A stretch of DNA of 64,000 bases from Phocoena phocoena (taxonomy: Eukaryota > Chordata > Mammalia > Artiodactyla > Phocoenidae): NCBI RefSeq assembly GCF_963924675.1, contig NC_089230.1, positions 73,709,223 through 73,773,222 on the forward strand, in the 5' to 3' direction. The position numbers and the translations under genes are program-made. Shown here piece by piece: positions 46,741 through 57,884 of the stretch. The notes beneath the pieces were generated by a model that was given only the letters and a program-made list of their open reading frames with translations, did no database searches and was not told where the DNA came from. How positions within the stretch are numbered: the stretch's first letter is position 1; every line of letters starts with the position of its first letter.

Positions 46741-47394
46741 GACCTCAGTTTGTTTTCTCTCTGCATTCTTATCTTTGAGTGAGGTGCATTTTCATTCCAG
46801 CACCAGTGGAGGCTTCCCTCGGCCCCCCCCTCACCGTTCACCTGAGACTCAGGAATCTCCTCGGCTCTCAGAGGGCATGTGATCTGCACACCTGCTTGTC
46901 ATTTACCTATTGTGGATCTGCTTGGCTGGCAAAGAACCCGTTCCTGCTGCTTCTGCGTGCTTCTGTGATACGTGGAGAGAAATTACTCCTGTTAATTTGA
47001 ATGCATCTGCAGTTTTCTCTTGTCGAATTTCATGTGCGAAAAACCTCCAGAACCTACCATTCCCATGGCCCTTTCTGTCTTTTCTGCCCCTTCCTCATGT
47101 GGTCAGCACATGCCAGATACAATCCATGCACCTGCTAATTTTTGCTCCCAGCTACAATGAGTTACTGGAAGCTGCAGTCTGTGAAACAAATGAAAAAAGA
47201 AAGTTACCGGTGCATGGGTTGGAGGATGTTGTATTGACTACTTTAGAAAAGAAAACCTGCTTACAGGAATCCCAGTAAGAGTGTGATTGCCAGCTTCTGC
47301 AAATATCCTGCGTCTCCAAGGACAGCAACACAATGAAAGAGAGAGAAAACAATCTCACTTAACCATGACAGTGCCCATTGTTAACCTCTTCAAA
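46741..47394. other. Non-repetitive DNA with a 122-codon open frame
   Basis: No repeat recognised. The plus-strand frame 46910-47278 (MWICLAGKEP to TCLQESQ) has no domain I know, and nothing around it resembles splice sites of a known gene. A C-run lies at 46822-46830. Confidence 0.3.
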
Positions 47395-47600
47395 TGACCC
47401 AGCACTTGGCTAAGCATTTTATATATATTATGATATTTAATTTTTAAAGCGACTCTCTGGGGTAGGAATAACTGTCTTCAATTTACAGATAAGGGAATAT
47501 CAGACCAAGGGAAATAGTTGAGGATACACTGTACTAAGTAGCAGAGCTGAGATTCAAACTCAGAAAAATCTGACTCCAATGCTCATCCTTCCAACCAACG
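47395..47600 (+). mobile_element. MIR SINE
   Basis: agcacttggctaagcatttt, gatatttaatttttaaagcg, caatttacagataagggaat, gcagagctgagattcaaact follow MIR order. Confidence 0.82.
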
Positions 47601-47707
47601 TTTTCTTCCTTCTTGTTGGGCTTTGCTCTTCTGGGTCAGGTCCACATTTGGGCTTCACTCAGTGAGTTTCCTCATTCCTTTTTTAATGATTAAAAAATTT
47701 AAGTCAG

Positions 47708-47917
47708 GGCTTCCCTGGTGGCGCAGTGGTTGAGAGTCCGCCTGCCGATGCAGGGGACACGGGTTCGTGCCCCGGGCCGGGAAGATCCCACATGCCGCGG
47801 AGCGGCTGGGCCCGTGAGCCATAGCCGCTGAGCATGCGCGTCCGGAGCCTGTGCTCCGCAAGGGGAGAGGCCACAGCAGTGAGAGGCCCGCGTACCGCAA
47901 AAAAAAAAAATAATAAT
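47708..47917 (+). mobile_element. CHR-2-like SINE
   Basis: Sense gggcttccctggtggcgcag head, cgtccggagcctgtgctccg block, A-tail followed by (ATA)n. Flanks tttaagtca and aattagtca may be a decayed TSD. Confidence 0.95.
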
Positions 47918-48178
47918 AATTAGTCAAATGAACGACGAGCTGCTCACCAGCTGCCTGCCATCTTTATCCCTCTCTACACTTGACATTAGAAGAATAAAGT
48001 TATAAAAACAGGTTTCAATTTTTAAATTAAAATCCACGTTTCTGAATTACAGAGCACCCCACTGCTATGCTTTATTTCAATAGATGAAGATAGTATAAGT
48101 ATTTTCAATTGATATAGCACCTTTCATTTGAAAACTTTACTATCTCTGTGTCATTCATAAATCATCAAACCATTTTGG
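47918..48178. other. Non-repetitive AT-rich DNA
   Basis: No recognised repeat or gene. Confidence 0.35.
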
Positions 48179-48320
48179 GAAGTAGGAGAATTACTTAATA
48201 AATGACCCTTATGAAATCTGAAATTAAAAACGTTGAATTTTCTGATATTTGCGAGGTAGGGGAATTGCTTAATGGCCTTCATGAAATTTGAAATTTAAAA
48301 TGTTGAATTCTCTAACATTT
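48179..48320. repeat. Two-copy tandem duplication, 70-74 bp unit
   Basis: Copy one starts gaagtaggagaattacttaa (48179) and copy two gaggtaggggaattgcttaa (48253). Both continue with atgaaat(c/t)tgaaatt, then (cg/tg)ttgaatt(t/c)tct. The copies differ by point changes and about 4 bp of indel. Confidence 0.85.
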
Positions 48321-48596
48321 TAAAGTCTTCCTCTGTTCAGTAAGAGGGAAAAATCAAGCAGTGATTTTTCCAAAACAAGAATGAGGCTTAAATGTCTTGA
48401 GTCCTTTGAAGTGCCTTCTCTTTTCTGCCATCTCATCTCCCAAGGCCATTAAAGTAAATTTCTTTTTTTTAAAGTTAAAGTTTACGTGCTTAGATGTATC
48501 ACTTGGACTTCTGGTACAAATACAGTATTGACTTCAGCCAGTGTAACTTTGTGTGTCATTCCTCTTGTCATCATCGTCGCACAGGACTTACTTCTT

Positions 48597-48952
48597 TTTA
48601 AAAAAGAATTTTTTTTTAATACCATGCATTTTATTTATTTACTTATTTATTTTTGGCTGCATTGGGTCTTTGTTGCTACACGCGGGCCTTCTCTAGTTGC
48701 GGTGAGCAGGGGCTACTCTTCGTTGCTGTGCGTGGGCTTCTCATTGCGGTGGCTTCTCTTGTTGCAAAGCACGGGCTCTAGGCGTGCAGACTTCAGTAGT
48801 TGTGGCTCGTGGGCTCTAGAGCACAGGCTCAGTAGTTGTGGTGCACGGGCTTAGTTGCTCCACAGCATGTGGGATCTTCCTGGACCGGGACTTGAACCCG
48901 TGTCCCCTGCATTTGCAGGCGGATTTTTAACCACTGTGCCACCATGGAAGCC
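48597..48952 (-). mobile_element. CHR-1-like SINE, long form
   Basis: Antisense long CHR of about 356 bp including an unusually long tail (taataccatgcattttattt at 48618). Body includes gtggctcgtgggctctagag and the tRNA head at the right end. TSD caggacttacttctt (48582-48596) and caggacttatcttctt (48953-48968). Confidence 0.92.
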
Positions 48953-49159
48953 CAGGACTTATCTTCTTGTACCTGGATCATTGCAATTGTCTCCTAACAG
49001 GTGTACCTACCTCTGGTGTCCTTTCCTCTTCTTTAAAACATACACATGTGCAGTATTGTGCTGTCCATTGTGTTCATCACTTCTGGGGGGTCTTTTTCAA
49101 TTTCTGAAGGGAAAATGCAGGTCTAGTCTCACATCCCATGGAAAGTGTCTGTTATTTGA

Positions 49160-49310
49160 AGACAGCCCTGGATTGGAATCCCATCTGCTCCATTGATTAA
49201 GCCTAGCAAGTTACCAAACCCAACTCAACTTTAGTTTCTTACTCTTTGAGGGAACTCTGAAAGGTTGTCATAAAATTAAATGACATGAAGTATGTAAGTA
49301 AATGTTAGTT
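49160..49310 (+). mobile_element. MIR SINE
   Basis: agccctggattggaatccca, taagcctagcaagttaccaa, tcaactttagtttcttactc and gttgtcataaaattaaatga follow MIR order. Confidence 0.72.
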
Positions 49311-49330
49311 TTCATTTCCCTATCCACAGC

Positions 49331-49530
49331 TGGACCCCTAAAGGACTTGACGGTTTTGTTTCCAAACTGCTGGCCATGCATTACCTACCACTTCTCAAGC
49401 AAGTTTTGTCTTTCCCTGGTTCTGTGCGTTTTATCATGTGTTTTCTCTGACTGGAATGTACTTCTTTCCATATTTTCATTTGCCAAATGTGTCAGTTATT
49501 TCCTTGTCCACTCTAGCTGCTGACATGGAG
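49331..49530 (+). mobile_element. L2-like fragment
   Basis: tctgactggaatgtacttct, ttcatttgccaaatgtgtca and ccttgtccactctagct resemble the L2 3' region. Diverged. Confidence 0.45.
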
Positions 49531-50144
49531 AATCATCTTCTGAGGGCTCAGCCCCATCATTTCCTAAGCTAAGATCCTGGGCAGGACAGGCCGTAAAATA
49601 ATACAACCCCCATCCTAGTGGCATATGTGTGGTGGCTTGTAGGGATGCCTGCCCACTAAGTCACAGACTTCTCTTAACTCCTGTATCTCTCCAGTATGCA
49701 AAACAGGGATTCCATGCAGGTTTCTTTATAGCACTATAGTTGTACCATGTTAAGAATGCATTCTAGCCCTGGGCTCCAGTCCTCCTGACTGGGATCTTGA
49801 TGCTTCCTAATTCTTGAGAGCTCCTGCTCGAAAGGGCTCTCACAGCCTCTGGTTGGGGTCTTAATCTGCAAAACTTAACCTGCACACAGTATCACACCTA
49901 ACTTATTTTGGTAGCTTCACTTGAAAGAATCATACTATGATCTACCTGCTGGAGTGGATCACAATGCTGATTTCTACCATACCTCTCTGGGCTTTAAAAT
50001 GTTGACTTCTGGCTTCATTTCTTAGGCACAAACTTTGCAACCAAGTAAATTACCTACCCAGGTCTTTCTAGTTATTCTCTCAGTCTGGGCACTGAGAATT
50101 GAGATCCTGTCTTGCTTCATCGCTTTATTCAGAAGCAGTGAACA
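49531..50144. other. Non-repetitive DNA
   Basis: No recognised repeat or gene. Confidence 0.4.
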
Positions 50145-50335
50145 ACTCATCAGTGAAGACTAGCTCAAATGCTTCCTCTTCTAGAATGACCCCCAGCCCA
50201 TTACACATTCATATATGGCCTGTGAACCCCTTCATTCAGTTCTGTTCACTGAGCATCTAGTATGTGCGAGGCATTTGGGATCAGCAGAGAAAAGCAAAGC
50301 AAAGCAGGAAAGCACAAAACCTTTGTCCTCATGGA
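50145..50335 (+). mobile_element. L2 3' piece followed by a MIR-like tail
   Basis: agactagctcaaatgcttcc and tctagaatgacccccagccc fit L2; cactgagcatctagtatgtg and gtcctcatggacttttcg fit a MIR-family tail. (AAAGC)n-like units occur between at 50291-50308. Confidence 0.5.
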
Positions 50336-50437
50336 CTTTTCGTTTATGTGGCTTATTGTTTCTTCAGATTGTTTTTATTAGTTATTTGTAAATGCTATTA
50401 ATACAAAAACAGGAGACTTTTAAGTTATCTTGTCTAA

Positions 50438-50870
50438 CCCCAAGATGGGTTGAATGGTGAATCTCCAAAAGATCTGTCCAAGTCCTACCCCCTAGAACCT
50501 ATGAGTGTGACCTTATTAAGGATCTCGAGATGAGATCATCCTGGACTATCTGGATGGTCCCAAAATCCAATGAAAAGTGTCCTTAGAAGAGACAGAAGAG
50601 AAGACGCAGACAAAGAGGAGAAGGCTATGTGAAGATGGAAGCAGAGAGTGGAGTGATGCAACCACAAGCCAGGGAACACCTGGAGCCACAAGGGCTTCCT
50701 GGAAGAGGTAGGGAAGGATTCTCTCCAAAAGCCTTTGGAAGAATGCAGCCCCTCTGACACCTTGATTTCAGACTTCTGGCCTTCAGAACTGTGGTAGAAT
50801 AAGTATTGGTGGTTTTAGGCTCCGAATTTTGTGATGATTTGTTATGGCAGCCGCAGAAACTAAAATATCA
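50438..50870 (+). mobile_element. Solo LTR, MLT1 type (ERVL-MaLR relic)
   Basis: gatgggttgaatggtgaatc, gtgtgaccttattaaggatc, cgagatgagatcatcctgga, gacaccttgatttcagactt, ctggccttcagaactgtggt and gttatggcagccgcagaaac follow MLT1 LTR order in sense. Ancient non-coding LTR; no internal retroviral genes are seen. Confidence 0.82.
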
Positions 50871-50932
50871 CCGTATTTTGCAGTTGATCAGGGCTGGTTA
50901 AGATCTTTAGAACTCATCAATACTAAAAAGAA

Positions 50933-51118
50933 TAGATAGCTAGTGGGAAGCAGCCACATAGCACAGGGAGACCAGCTCGGTGCTTTGGGACCACCTAGAG
51001 GGGTGGGATAGGGAGGGTGGGAGTGAGGGAGACACAAGAGGGAGGAGATATGGGGATATATGTATATGTATAGCTGATTCACTTTGTTATAAAGCAGAAA
51101 CTAACAAAGGTGTTTAAA
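50933..51118 (+). mobile_element. 5'-truncated LINE-1 3' end with a terminal deletion
   Basis: gatagctagtgggaagcagc, gaccagctcggtgctttggg, cactttgttataaagcagaa, ctaacaaaggtgtttaaaaa. Compared with sister copies at 29808 and 45790 it lacks about 30 bp just before the A-tail. No clear TSD. Confidence 0.88.
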
Positions 51119-51289
51119 AAAAAAGTAAACAGATTACCGTCTCACTTCTGCCTCTATGCCGCCACATGTAATTTAATGTAAAACCAATTCTAAATTGAAA
51201 AGCGCAAATATGCATGCTGAATTAATAGTTCCCTTTCAGCTTTTCTGGCTATACAATTCTGAAGAGTTCAGAAAGTGTGATGTGTTCTT

Positions 51290-51405
51290 TTGGGTTCTGA
51301 TCTGCAGAATAGAAATAAAACACCACCCCATAGGGTTGTTGTAGGGATAAAATGTTACAGTGTGTGAAAATGCCTCATGTGGTGCCCATCCCTTGATGAA
51401 TGTGC
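51290..51405 (+). mobile_element. MIR SINE, core to 3' part
   Basis: atctgcagaatagaaataaa, accccatagggttgttgtag, ggataaaatgttacagtgtg and aatgcctcatgtggtgccca follow MIR. Confidence 0.68.
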
Positions 51406-51414
51406 TTTGCTTTT

Positions 51415-51985
51415 TTATTTATTTATTTATTGTTTTAATTTTTATTTTATATTGGAGTATAGTTGATTCACAATGTTGTGTTAGTTTCAGGTGTACAGCA
51501 AAGTGATTTAATTATACATATACCTGTATCTATACTTTTTCAAATTCTTTTCCCATTTAGGTTATTACAGAGTATTGACCAGAGATCCCTGTGCTACACA
51601 GTAGGTCCTTGTTGGTTATCTACTTTAAATATAGCACTGTGTACATGTCAATTCCAAACTCCCGATATATCCCTCCCCTCTACCCTTCCCCTCCAGTAAC
51701 CATAAGTTTGTTCTCTAAGTCAGTGAGTCTGTTTGTTTTGTAAATAAGTTCATTTGTATGTAGCTTTTTTTAATTTTTAGGTTCCACATATAAGCCATCT
51801 CATAGGATATTTGTCTTTCTCTCTGACTGACCTCACTTAGTATGATAATCTCTAGATCCATCCATGTTGCTGCAAATGATATTATTTCACTTTTTTTAAT
51901 GGCTGAGTAATATTCCACGGTATATATGTACCGCATCTTCTTATCCGTTCAAGGTTCAAAAGGATACATGCGCCCCAGTGTAAAT
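51415..51985 (-). mobile_element. LINE-1 3' end, older cetartiodactyl type
   Basis: Antisense: (TTTA)n tail, ttatattggagtatagttga, ttcaggtgtacagcaaagtg, taggtccttgttggttatct, then ORF2 tail (tgttgctgcaaatgatatta, gctgagtaatattccacggt). 5'-truncated. Confidence 0.9.
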
Positions 51986-53414
51986 TGCTTTTCTTTATTT
52001 TAGGACTGGGGATGCGGTGTTAACAAGGGTATAGTGAAGATCTGAGACATACTTGCCTCTCGCTCTGCTGACTCAGTGGTTCCAGGTCTGTGAAGTAGAG
52101 ACATGAGAATTGGTCCAGATAATTGAAATTAACATAGCTCTGCAGATCAGTGTTCATACATCATCCTCCCACACAACTGGAACCTAGTGAATCTCACAGC
52201 CCTTCATTTTTGTACTTTGGTTTTTTCCACTCACCAGGCGAGCTCATTTGTGCCTTTCTCATTGGGATGTTCTAAAGCTGTGAGGAAAACGTTGTTGAGG
52301 GGAACTCCCAAGAAACAAATCATAAAATAATTTTCCTTAAGAGGATGAGAGGAAAGTAAGCAAGAACTTTCTCCTTGAGATGTTTCTGGGATTGCAAGCA
52401 GCTGATTGAGTGTCTGTGAGCCATGCACGAGCCTTAGCATTTCTTCCAAATGAGTGCGAAAAGTACATAATATCTTTGGGAAATTTTTCACACTGTCAGT
52501 TATATCTTACCTCCTGGAGAGACAGATTCCATTGACAGTATGTCACAGAAGCATCTTAAGTGCCACTGTGTCATCCCCAGAGCTTTAGTCACTCATAAGA
52601 CTACAAAAACATCCCCTAAAATTATTTTTCCTTTTTTTTTAATTGAAAGAATTCTTTGACCTTTCTCAAACAGCTGCTCCCTAGAAAATTCCTTTTAGCT
52701 GAAGCCATCCTTTACCCTGGCCTTCCAAACAAGCTCATTTCTATGCAGACAGGTTTCTTCATATTCATTTGAAAATGGGGAGTATAATAGCAAGATTTTA
52801 GGGAGCCATAAAGTTATTTTCTGGGTTGACTTCCAATTGAATTAGATCAAACAGACCAGAACTGTGATCACTAACATGCATTCACATGTCTGTCCATTTT
52901 TTATGTACTCCAGCAGATTCTTGCTGTTCGACTTCCTGTATTCAAAGTCAAGCACGAGCGTGAGTTCTCAGTAGAATTTAGCAGCTGGTTAGATCAGGCA
53001 GTATACTTGTTCATAGCCCACTTCTGTTCTGATTGGTGCCCATGTTACGTATTTGGAAGGTCACTCATGTAGCAGCCACACTTTAACACTGATACGTAGA
53101 ATAAGTAGTTATAGAAGTACATAAAGTGTTTAGAAAGTACACAGTCTTTGGAAAACATTGTATTTCCTATAACGTGGTAAGTCAAATCTCGGGCTTTGGA
53201 AGGACTGGGAAAACTGGTGGGCAATATGATGCCATAAAGCCAATTCGGTTTGTTTCTCCATCTGGTTTAAAGGATAGTTACTGGGAGGGGCAGTCCGCCA
53301 TGAGCCCTGAGCGTCCCTGCACATTCTTGCTGGGTGGGACAAGAATGCAAGGCCCTTACCACTCTTTACTAGACCACATATCAGACTTATCTCAAGCAAT
53401 CTTGAGATATCGGG
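51986..53414. other. Non-repetitive DNA
   Basis: About 1.4 kb without a named repeat. Opposing frames 53126-53422 (plus) and 53130-53399 (minus) cover the same bases and show no motif. Confidence 0.4.
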
Positions 53415-53416
53415 TA

Positions 53417-53884
53417 CGGTAAGTCCCTACGTATGAACGAGTTCCGTTCTGAGAGCGCGTTCGTTAAGTCCAATTTGTTTGTAAGTCTAACAAAGTTAGC
53501 CTAGGTACCCAGCTAACACAATCAGCTATACAGTGCTGTAATAGGTTTATAATACTTTTCACACAAGCAATACATAAAAAAAAAAAAAAACATTTTTAAC
53601 CTTACAGTACAGTACCTTGAAAAATACAGTAGTCCAGTACACCAGCTGGCATCCAGGGGCTGGCATCAAGTGAACAGGCAAGAAGAGTTACTGACTGGAG
53701 GAGGGAGAGGAGGGGGGAGGTGGTAGAGCTGAAGGGTCGTCAGCAACAGGAGACGGAGGGCAAGCTGCAATTCCACTCATGCCTGACGTAGACGGCACAG
53801 GTTCTGGTTCCTTGCTGGAACCAGACGCACGTTTGCATCTTTGAAAGTTCGCAACTTAAAGGTTCGTACGTAGGGAACTTACTG
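53417..53884. mobile_element. 468-bp DNA transposon with TIRs and TA duplications
   Basis: Left end CGGTAAGTCCCTACGTATGA and the complement of the right end, CAGTAAGTTCCCTACGTACG, are matching terminal inverted repeats of roughly 25 bp. TA dinucleotides flank both ends (53415-53416 and 53885-53886), the target duplication of Tc1/mariner-type elements. The interior (ttagcctaggtacccagcta, accttacagtacagtacctt, gaacaggcaagaagagttac) is familiar from a mammalian repeat that I take to be Tigger-like; family unsure. No transposase frame, so non-autonomous. Confidence 0.8.
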
Positions 53885-53886
53885 TA

Positions 53887-54284
53887 CTGCCTTCCCCAAA
53901 AGCAAGGCCAGGTTGCGTCTGCTTACCACAAAGGCAGTGAATCCCCAAGCTCAGCATTTCTGTCCTCTGAACACAACCCATTTCGTTTGCAGGCATCCAC
54001 CCTGAGCCCTTTGTCTTGCCCCCATGTCACCTGGGGAGGAAGGACATCTGAAGCAAGTGTCTGTGAGGCTCTGGCCGCTGCTTTTGCCGTGAGTAATGAA
54101 TCCTTTGCTTCTGACCCAGGGGTCTTGTGTGTTTTGTCAGCATCCATGAAATAGTAACAGGCCCATTTGTTAGTTTGTAAATAGGGTAAAATCTCAAGAC
54201 CCTACACTTTGGAAATATTTCTATTTATACCCATGAAATAGGTCCAAGAATGGTTATATTATTTCAAATAATTAATGACCGTGA
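53887..54284. other. Non-repetitive DNA
   Basis: No recognised repeat or gene. Confidence 0.4.
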
Positions 54285-54400
54285 CCAGTTTAGAATCTTG
54301 GTTTTTAGTTCTGACTCTACTACTAAGTGAATGACCTTGACTATATTTTGTATTCCTCTGGGACTCTGTTTCTTTATCTGTAAAATGAGGGGGTTCAACT
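54285..54400 (+). mobile_element. MIR SINE, 5' part
   Basis: gttctgactctactactaag, tgaatgaccttgactatatt, gggactctgtttctttatct and gtaaaatgagggggttcaac follow MIR. Confidence 0.75.
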
Positions 54401-54929
54401 AGGGGAATGGCTTTTCAACTGTGCTCTGGGGACCCAGGGCCAGTCATTTCAAGGGCCCTCTCGTTAGCCCCGGGCGGAGGGGCAGCCTGCGGGATATAGT
54501 TGGAGGCAACAGCATTGTTGTGTTGACTGGCCTGGTCACCTACCCTCTGCAGGGCCACCAGCTGTGCTGTGGTTACTGTCGCTGGTCAGTGCCCTTTCCC
54601 ATTTCCCTAAGCTGCCATATCCTCTATAGTTCTCTTCATACTTCCTTTCTTAGTTCCTATGTCTCAGGGGAGAAACTGCAGATAAGCAGAATTTTTTCCT
54701 CTCTATCTCTTGGTCCACTGGCTGCTTTCTGGACATTACTAAAGAAAGAACAGAAGACAGGTTCTCCTCTCAAATTCCCTAACCCACCTGCCATCCTATC
54801 AGTCCTTCCAGGGCTTGACTCCCAATAAGTCACAGAGTCCCACCTCAGGGACTCTTGCTTTCCAAGACTCTTTCCCTCCAATGCTATGGAATATTTAGCT
54901 AAACAAGAGGCAATAAAACTGGGTCTTGC
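54401..54929. other. Non-repetitive DNA with a 135-codon open frame
   Basis: The plus-strand frame 54421-54828 has no recognised product and lies opposite a minus frame at 54657-54881. GC-rich patch at 54450-54520. Confidence 0.35.
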
Positions 54930-55045
54930 TAGGGTGACCAGCTGTCCTGATTTGCCTGGGACTGAGGGTATTCTCAGGACATGAGACTTTCCTTTTTTAA
55001 ACCAGAATCGTCTTGGGCAAGCCAGGACAAGTTGGTTGTCCTATG
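54930..55045. mobile_element. Palindromic DNA-transposon-like relic (about 115 bp)
   Basis: Left arm tagggtgaccagctgtcctg and the complement of the right arm, cataggacaaccaacttgtc, are similar and each continues into tttgcctggga / gcttgcccaaga. Arms of about 35 bp face each other around a 45-bp loop. This suits a small non-autonomous DNA element. Confidence 0.6.
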
Positions 55046-55414
55046 AATCTTCTAGATCCAGACTTTATGGTTATAAAGCTTATGTAATGAGGTCCTCAAA
55101 GATTTGGGTGTTTGAAGCTCAGAAGTCAAGAATTAGACTTTTTTTTTTTCCCCTGGATTTTGTTCTAACAACCATATCCCAAGGCAGTAGATGTCCTTGA
55201 ATAAATGGGAGAAGAAAAAAGATAAGAAAACAGTGGGAAATGTTGGCTAACATAAAAAGTATCACACTCTTATAAGCTAGCTATCTTTAATAACAGACTA
55301 AAATGGTTTTATTATGATCCCTTTCTAATGAATTCCTAAGTAGTAGGGGTGAAAATATTCATGAAAATATGCTTAGAGTAAAGGTCTAATACAGAAAAGA
55401 ACAAAAGGAGAAAG
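55046..55414. other. Non-repetitive DNA
   Basis: No recognised repeat or gene; a T-run with CCCC lies at 55138-55153. Confidence 0.35.
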
Positions 55415-55590
55415 ACAGGGGCCTGGGAAGAACATGTATCCACGGAGTAAAAAACAAGTGCCGGGAAATAAAATGAAATATGAATAATAGTGGTTATTTT
55501 GGGTTGTTGATTTTTATTAATATTTATACGTCTTTGTATTTCAATGTGCCTGTAATAACCACATATTACTTTTATAATTGGAAAAACTTT
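55415..55590 (+). mobile_element. Old L1M 3' end
   Basis: atgaataatagtggttattt, gatttttattaatatttata, tcttigtatt-like AT block, then gcctgtaataaccacatatt and acttttataattggaaaaac follow an ancient L1 3' end, like the one at 40850-41365. Confidence 0.6.
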
Positions 55591-57059
55591 ACTAAACGAA
55601 GCTTTTAAAGAATGAGAAGAAAATATCCGTCAAGGTCAAAGGATGAAAGACCACATTAAGAAAGTGTTAGGATTCCATGTTAGAATCCTGACCATGGGAA
55701 TCCGCTGGTGATTTTTAAGCAAGTAAATAACTTATTATAGTTGATCAGAGAGAGTTTTAGATCGGATTTTGGAAGGATCCGGCTGGTATGTGGGGAGGTA
55801 TTGCCGTGGCTGGGATATTTGGATTTAAACGGAGACCTTTGCTTTCAGATCCAAAACTAGCAGAAGTGCAGGCCCTCTGACAGGTGCTTGCCCAGTGCTG
55901 GCCAAATATTTTCACTAAGGGGAGCACAGCTCACTCCTACTCAAGTGAGCTGCCCGTTTCTTCATCAAAACCACTTAAAGGTCATCTAGAGAGCTTGTCA
56001 CATTTGTCAACCTCCACTGCCTCTGAATTTCTGGTAATCTGAGGCTTTCTGAATTGAGTAGTCTCCTTTCTATAGACTGAGTTTTTACGAGTTTGATCTC
56101 AGGACTGGTTGGACTAATTCGCAGTGGCATACTACTTATAGTGTAAGGAGAAATTGTGCAAATAAGCATGGGATCGTCCAAAAACTATTTTTTGCTAGAT
56201 ACGTGTGTTTTGTTTGGGGACTTTCTGTGATTCTATAATCATTTACCAAAGAGAGAATTTCAGTAAAAAGAATACAGAGGGGCTCCATCAAGAAGTATCC
56301 ATGGGCACATTAATTAATAGAACTGTTAATACCAGAAAATGAAGGGAATCGTCAATCAGACTAAAGTGCTTCTTAATTCTCTTCTGTTTCATTTAGGCAC
56401 AAGATTTAGGGGATTCAAGGTATGTGCTAAGGTAGTGTACTCTTGGCAACACTGTGAAACTGTAGCCCACCAAGTTTCTCTGAGGGTGTCTCTGGCTTCT
56501 ATCTCTGGCGTTTAAAGCACACAACTGTATTGCTTGGTTCTTTGCTGTTCTGCGTTTCCAACAAGCATTGTCCAAAAGGAGTTTCCCGTCTGCTGTTTGC
56601 ATATCGTGTTGTTGTCACCTTACTAAAACATGAAATGATTTAAGCTTCGCAGCTGTTACTCTTTTCCATGAAGCAGCTGCCCGGCACTTCCAGGGACAAT
56701 GCCAGGTGCACCAGGAGGCTATCTCTGCAAATTACAGTGAAAAACTGAGCAGTAATCTGGTGGCTTTGATCATTACAGACAACCAGTCTAAATAACTCAC
56801 ATGCAGATCACGTAAAGTTACTGTCATTGGCCCGAGCAATCCAGCAGATTGCTTCAGCTCCTTATGTAATTTTGGACTTAGCCTAAGTGATTGGCTTAAT
56901 AACTAGATTCACAAGAGACTGATGTATGAACCTGAATGACAATTTAGAAATTTATAATGGGGACCGTTGTTCATGCCAGTAGATCCTGTCTTGGTAGGAA
57001 GACCTATGTGTGAAACCAAATTCTATAATTAGAAGGTTTGCTTATGATAACATCCTGAG
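55591..57059. other. Repeat-poor DNA
   Basis: About 1.5 kb with no repeat I recognise. The part at 56600-56960 is free of homopolymers and repeat hallmarks and contains TGATCATTA and TTAATAA-type words; see findings. No gene called. Confidence 0.4.
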
Positions 57060-57165
57060 TGAGGACAGTCAGTTATTTTAGTCAGCAGTGGTCTCAGCGA
57101 CGGGAATAAAATTGCCCAGCAATAGATCCAGGATTTGAACCCAGAAAACACGACCACAGAGCTAC
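57060..57165 (+). mobile_element. MIR-like relic
   Basis: taaaattgcccagcaataga and tccaggatttgaacccagaa match the MIR 3' half. Diverged. Confidence 0.5.
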
Positions 57166-57339
57166 AGCACCATTAGAGCAGGTGTCTGGATCTTTTTTTC
57201 TTTATTAGTTTTATTCTTGCTTCCAGAATCCTATTTTATACACCTTCACTGACTTGAGTGTTTACTAATTCGGCCTCCCAGATTCACACATATTTATAAA
57301 ATCCTGAATCATGTCTTCAAATGGCAATCAATCCATTCA

Positions 57340-57880
57340 TTGGGATTTTTCCATGTTTCAGTTCTCAAACATTGAGGCTGTTTGTGAGTGCTGGGAGCCC
57401 TTTACTTTGGGTCTGGACACTAAGAACCGATTGCATGAGGGTCTCAGAGTAGAGTCAATAAAGTCTGTAGAAGTTCGGTGGAGAGAGAAATCACTGTGGG
57501 CTAGGATATGGAGAGTGACGACATACCTGGACCTTCAAAACTGGCATTCTGAAATACAGGAGGAGAGCTTTGGAGACTGACTAAATCCATTTGCCTGGGT
57601 GAAAACTTAATGCTTCAGAGAAATACAGAGAAAGTTGAAAATGTATGTTGGAGCCAAATTCTTAAATGCCAGGATAGTAAGTATGGGTGTTTAGAAGGTA
57701 GTGGGGACCCATGAGAGCTTCCGTTGAGAAATGACATAATCAGTCCGGGGCTTGAAAAAAATAAATCTGACATTATCTTGTAGAAGGGAGGGTTGGAGGA
57801 GAAGCAGAGGGAACAGGTAGGAGACTACAGGAGGAGTCCAGATGGAGGGGAAACTGAAATGGCCCAAAGTAAGGCAATAG
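57340..57880 (-). mobile_element. L2 LINE fragment
   Basis: Antisense L2: aaatgccaggatagtaagta, agaaatgacataatcagtcc, aaaaataaatctgacattat, ggtaggagactacaggagga. The same order appears at 19035-19403. Confidence 0.55.
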
Positions 57881-57884
57881 AGAA

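Noticed and set aside
46910..47278. 122-codon open frame as a gene
   Set aside because: No known domain, no splice or promoter context, and composition without coding signs that I can see.
50438..50870. Possible endogenous retrovirus with genes
   Set aside because: Only an LTR-type sequence is present. No gag, pol or env remnant adjoins either MLT1 copy in the window.
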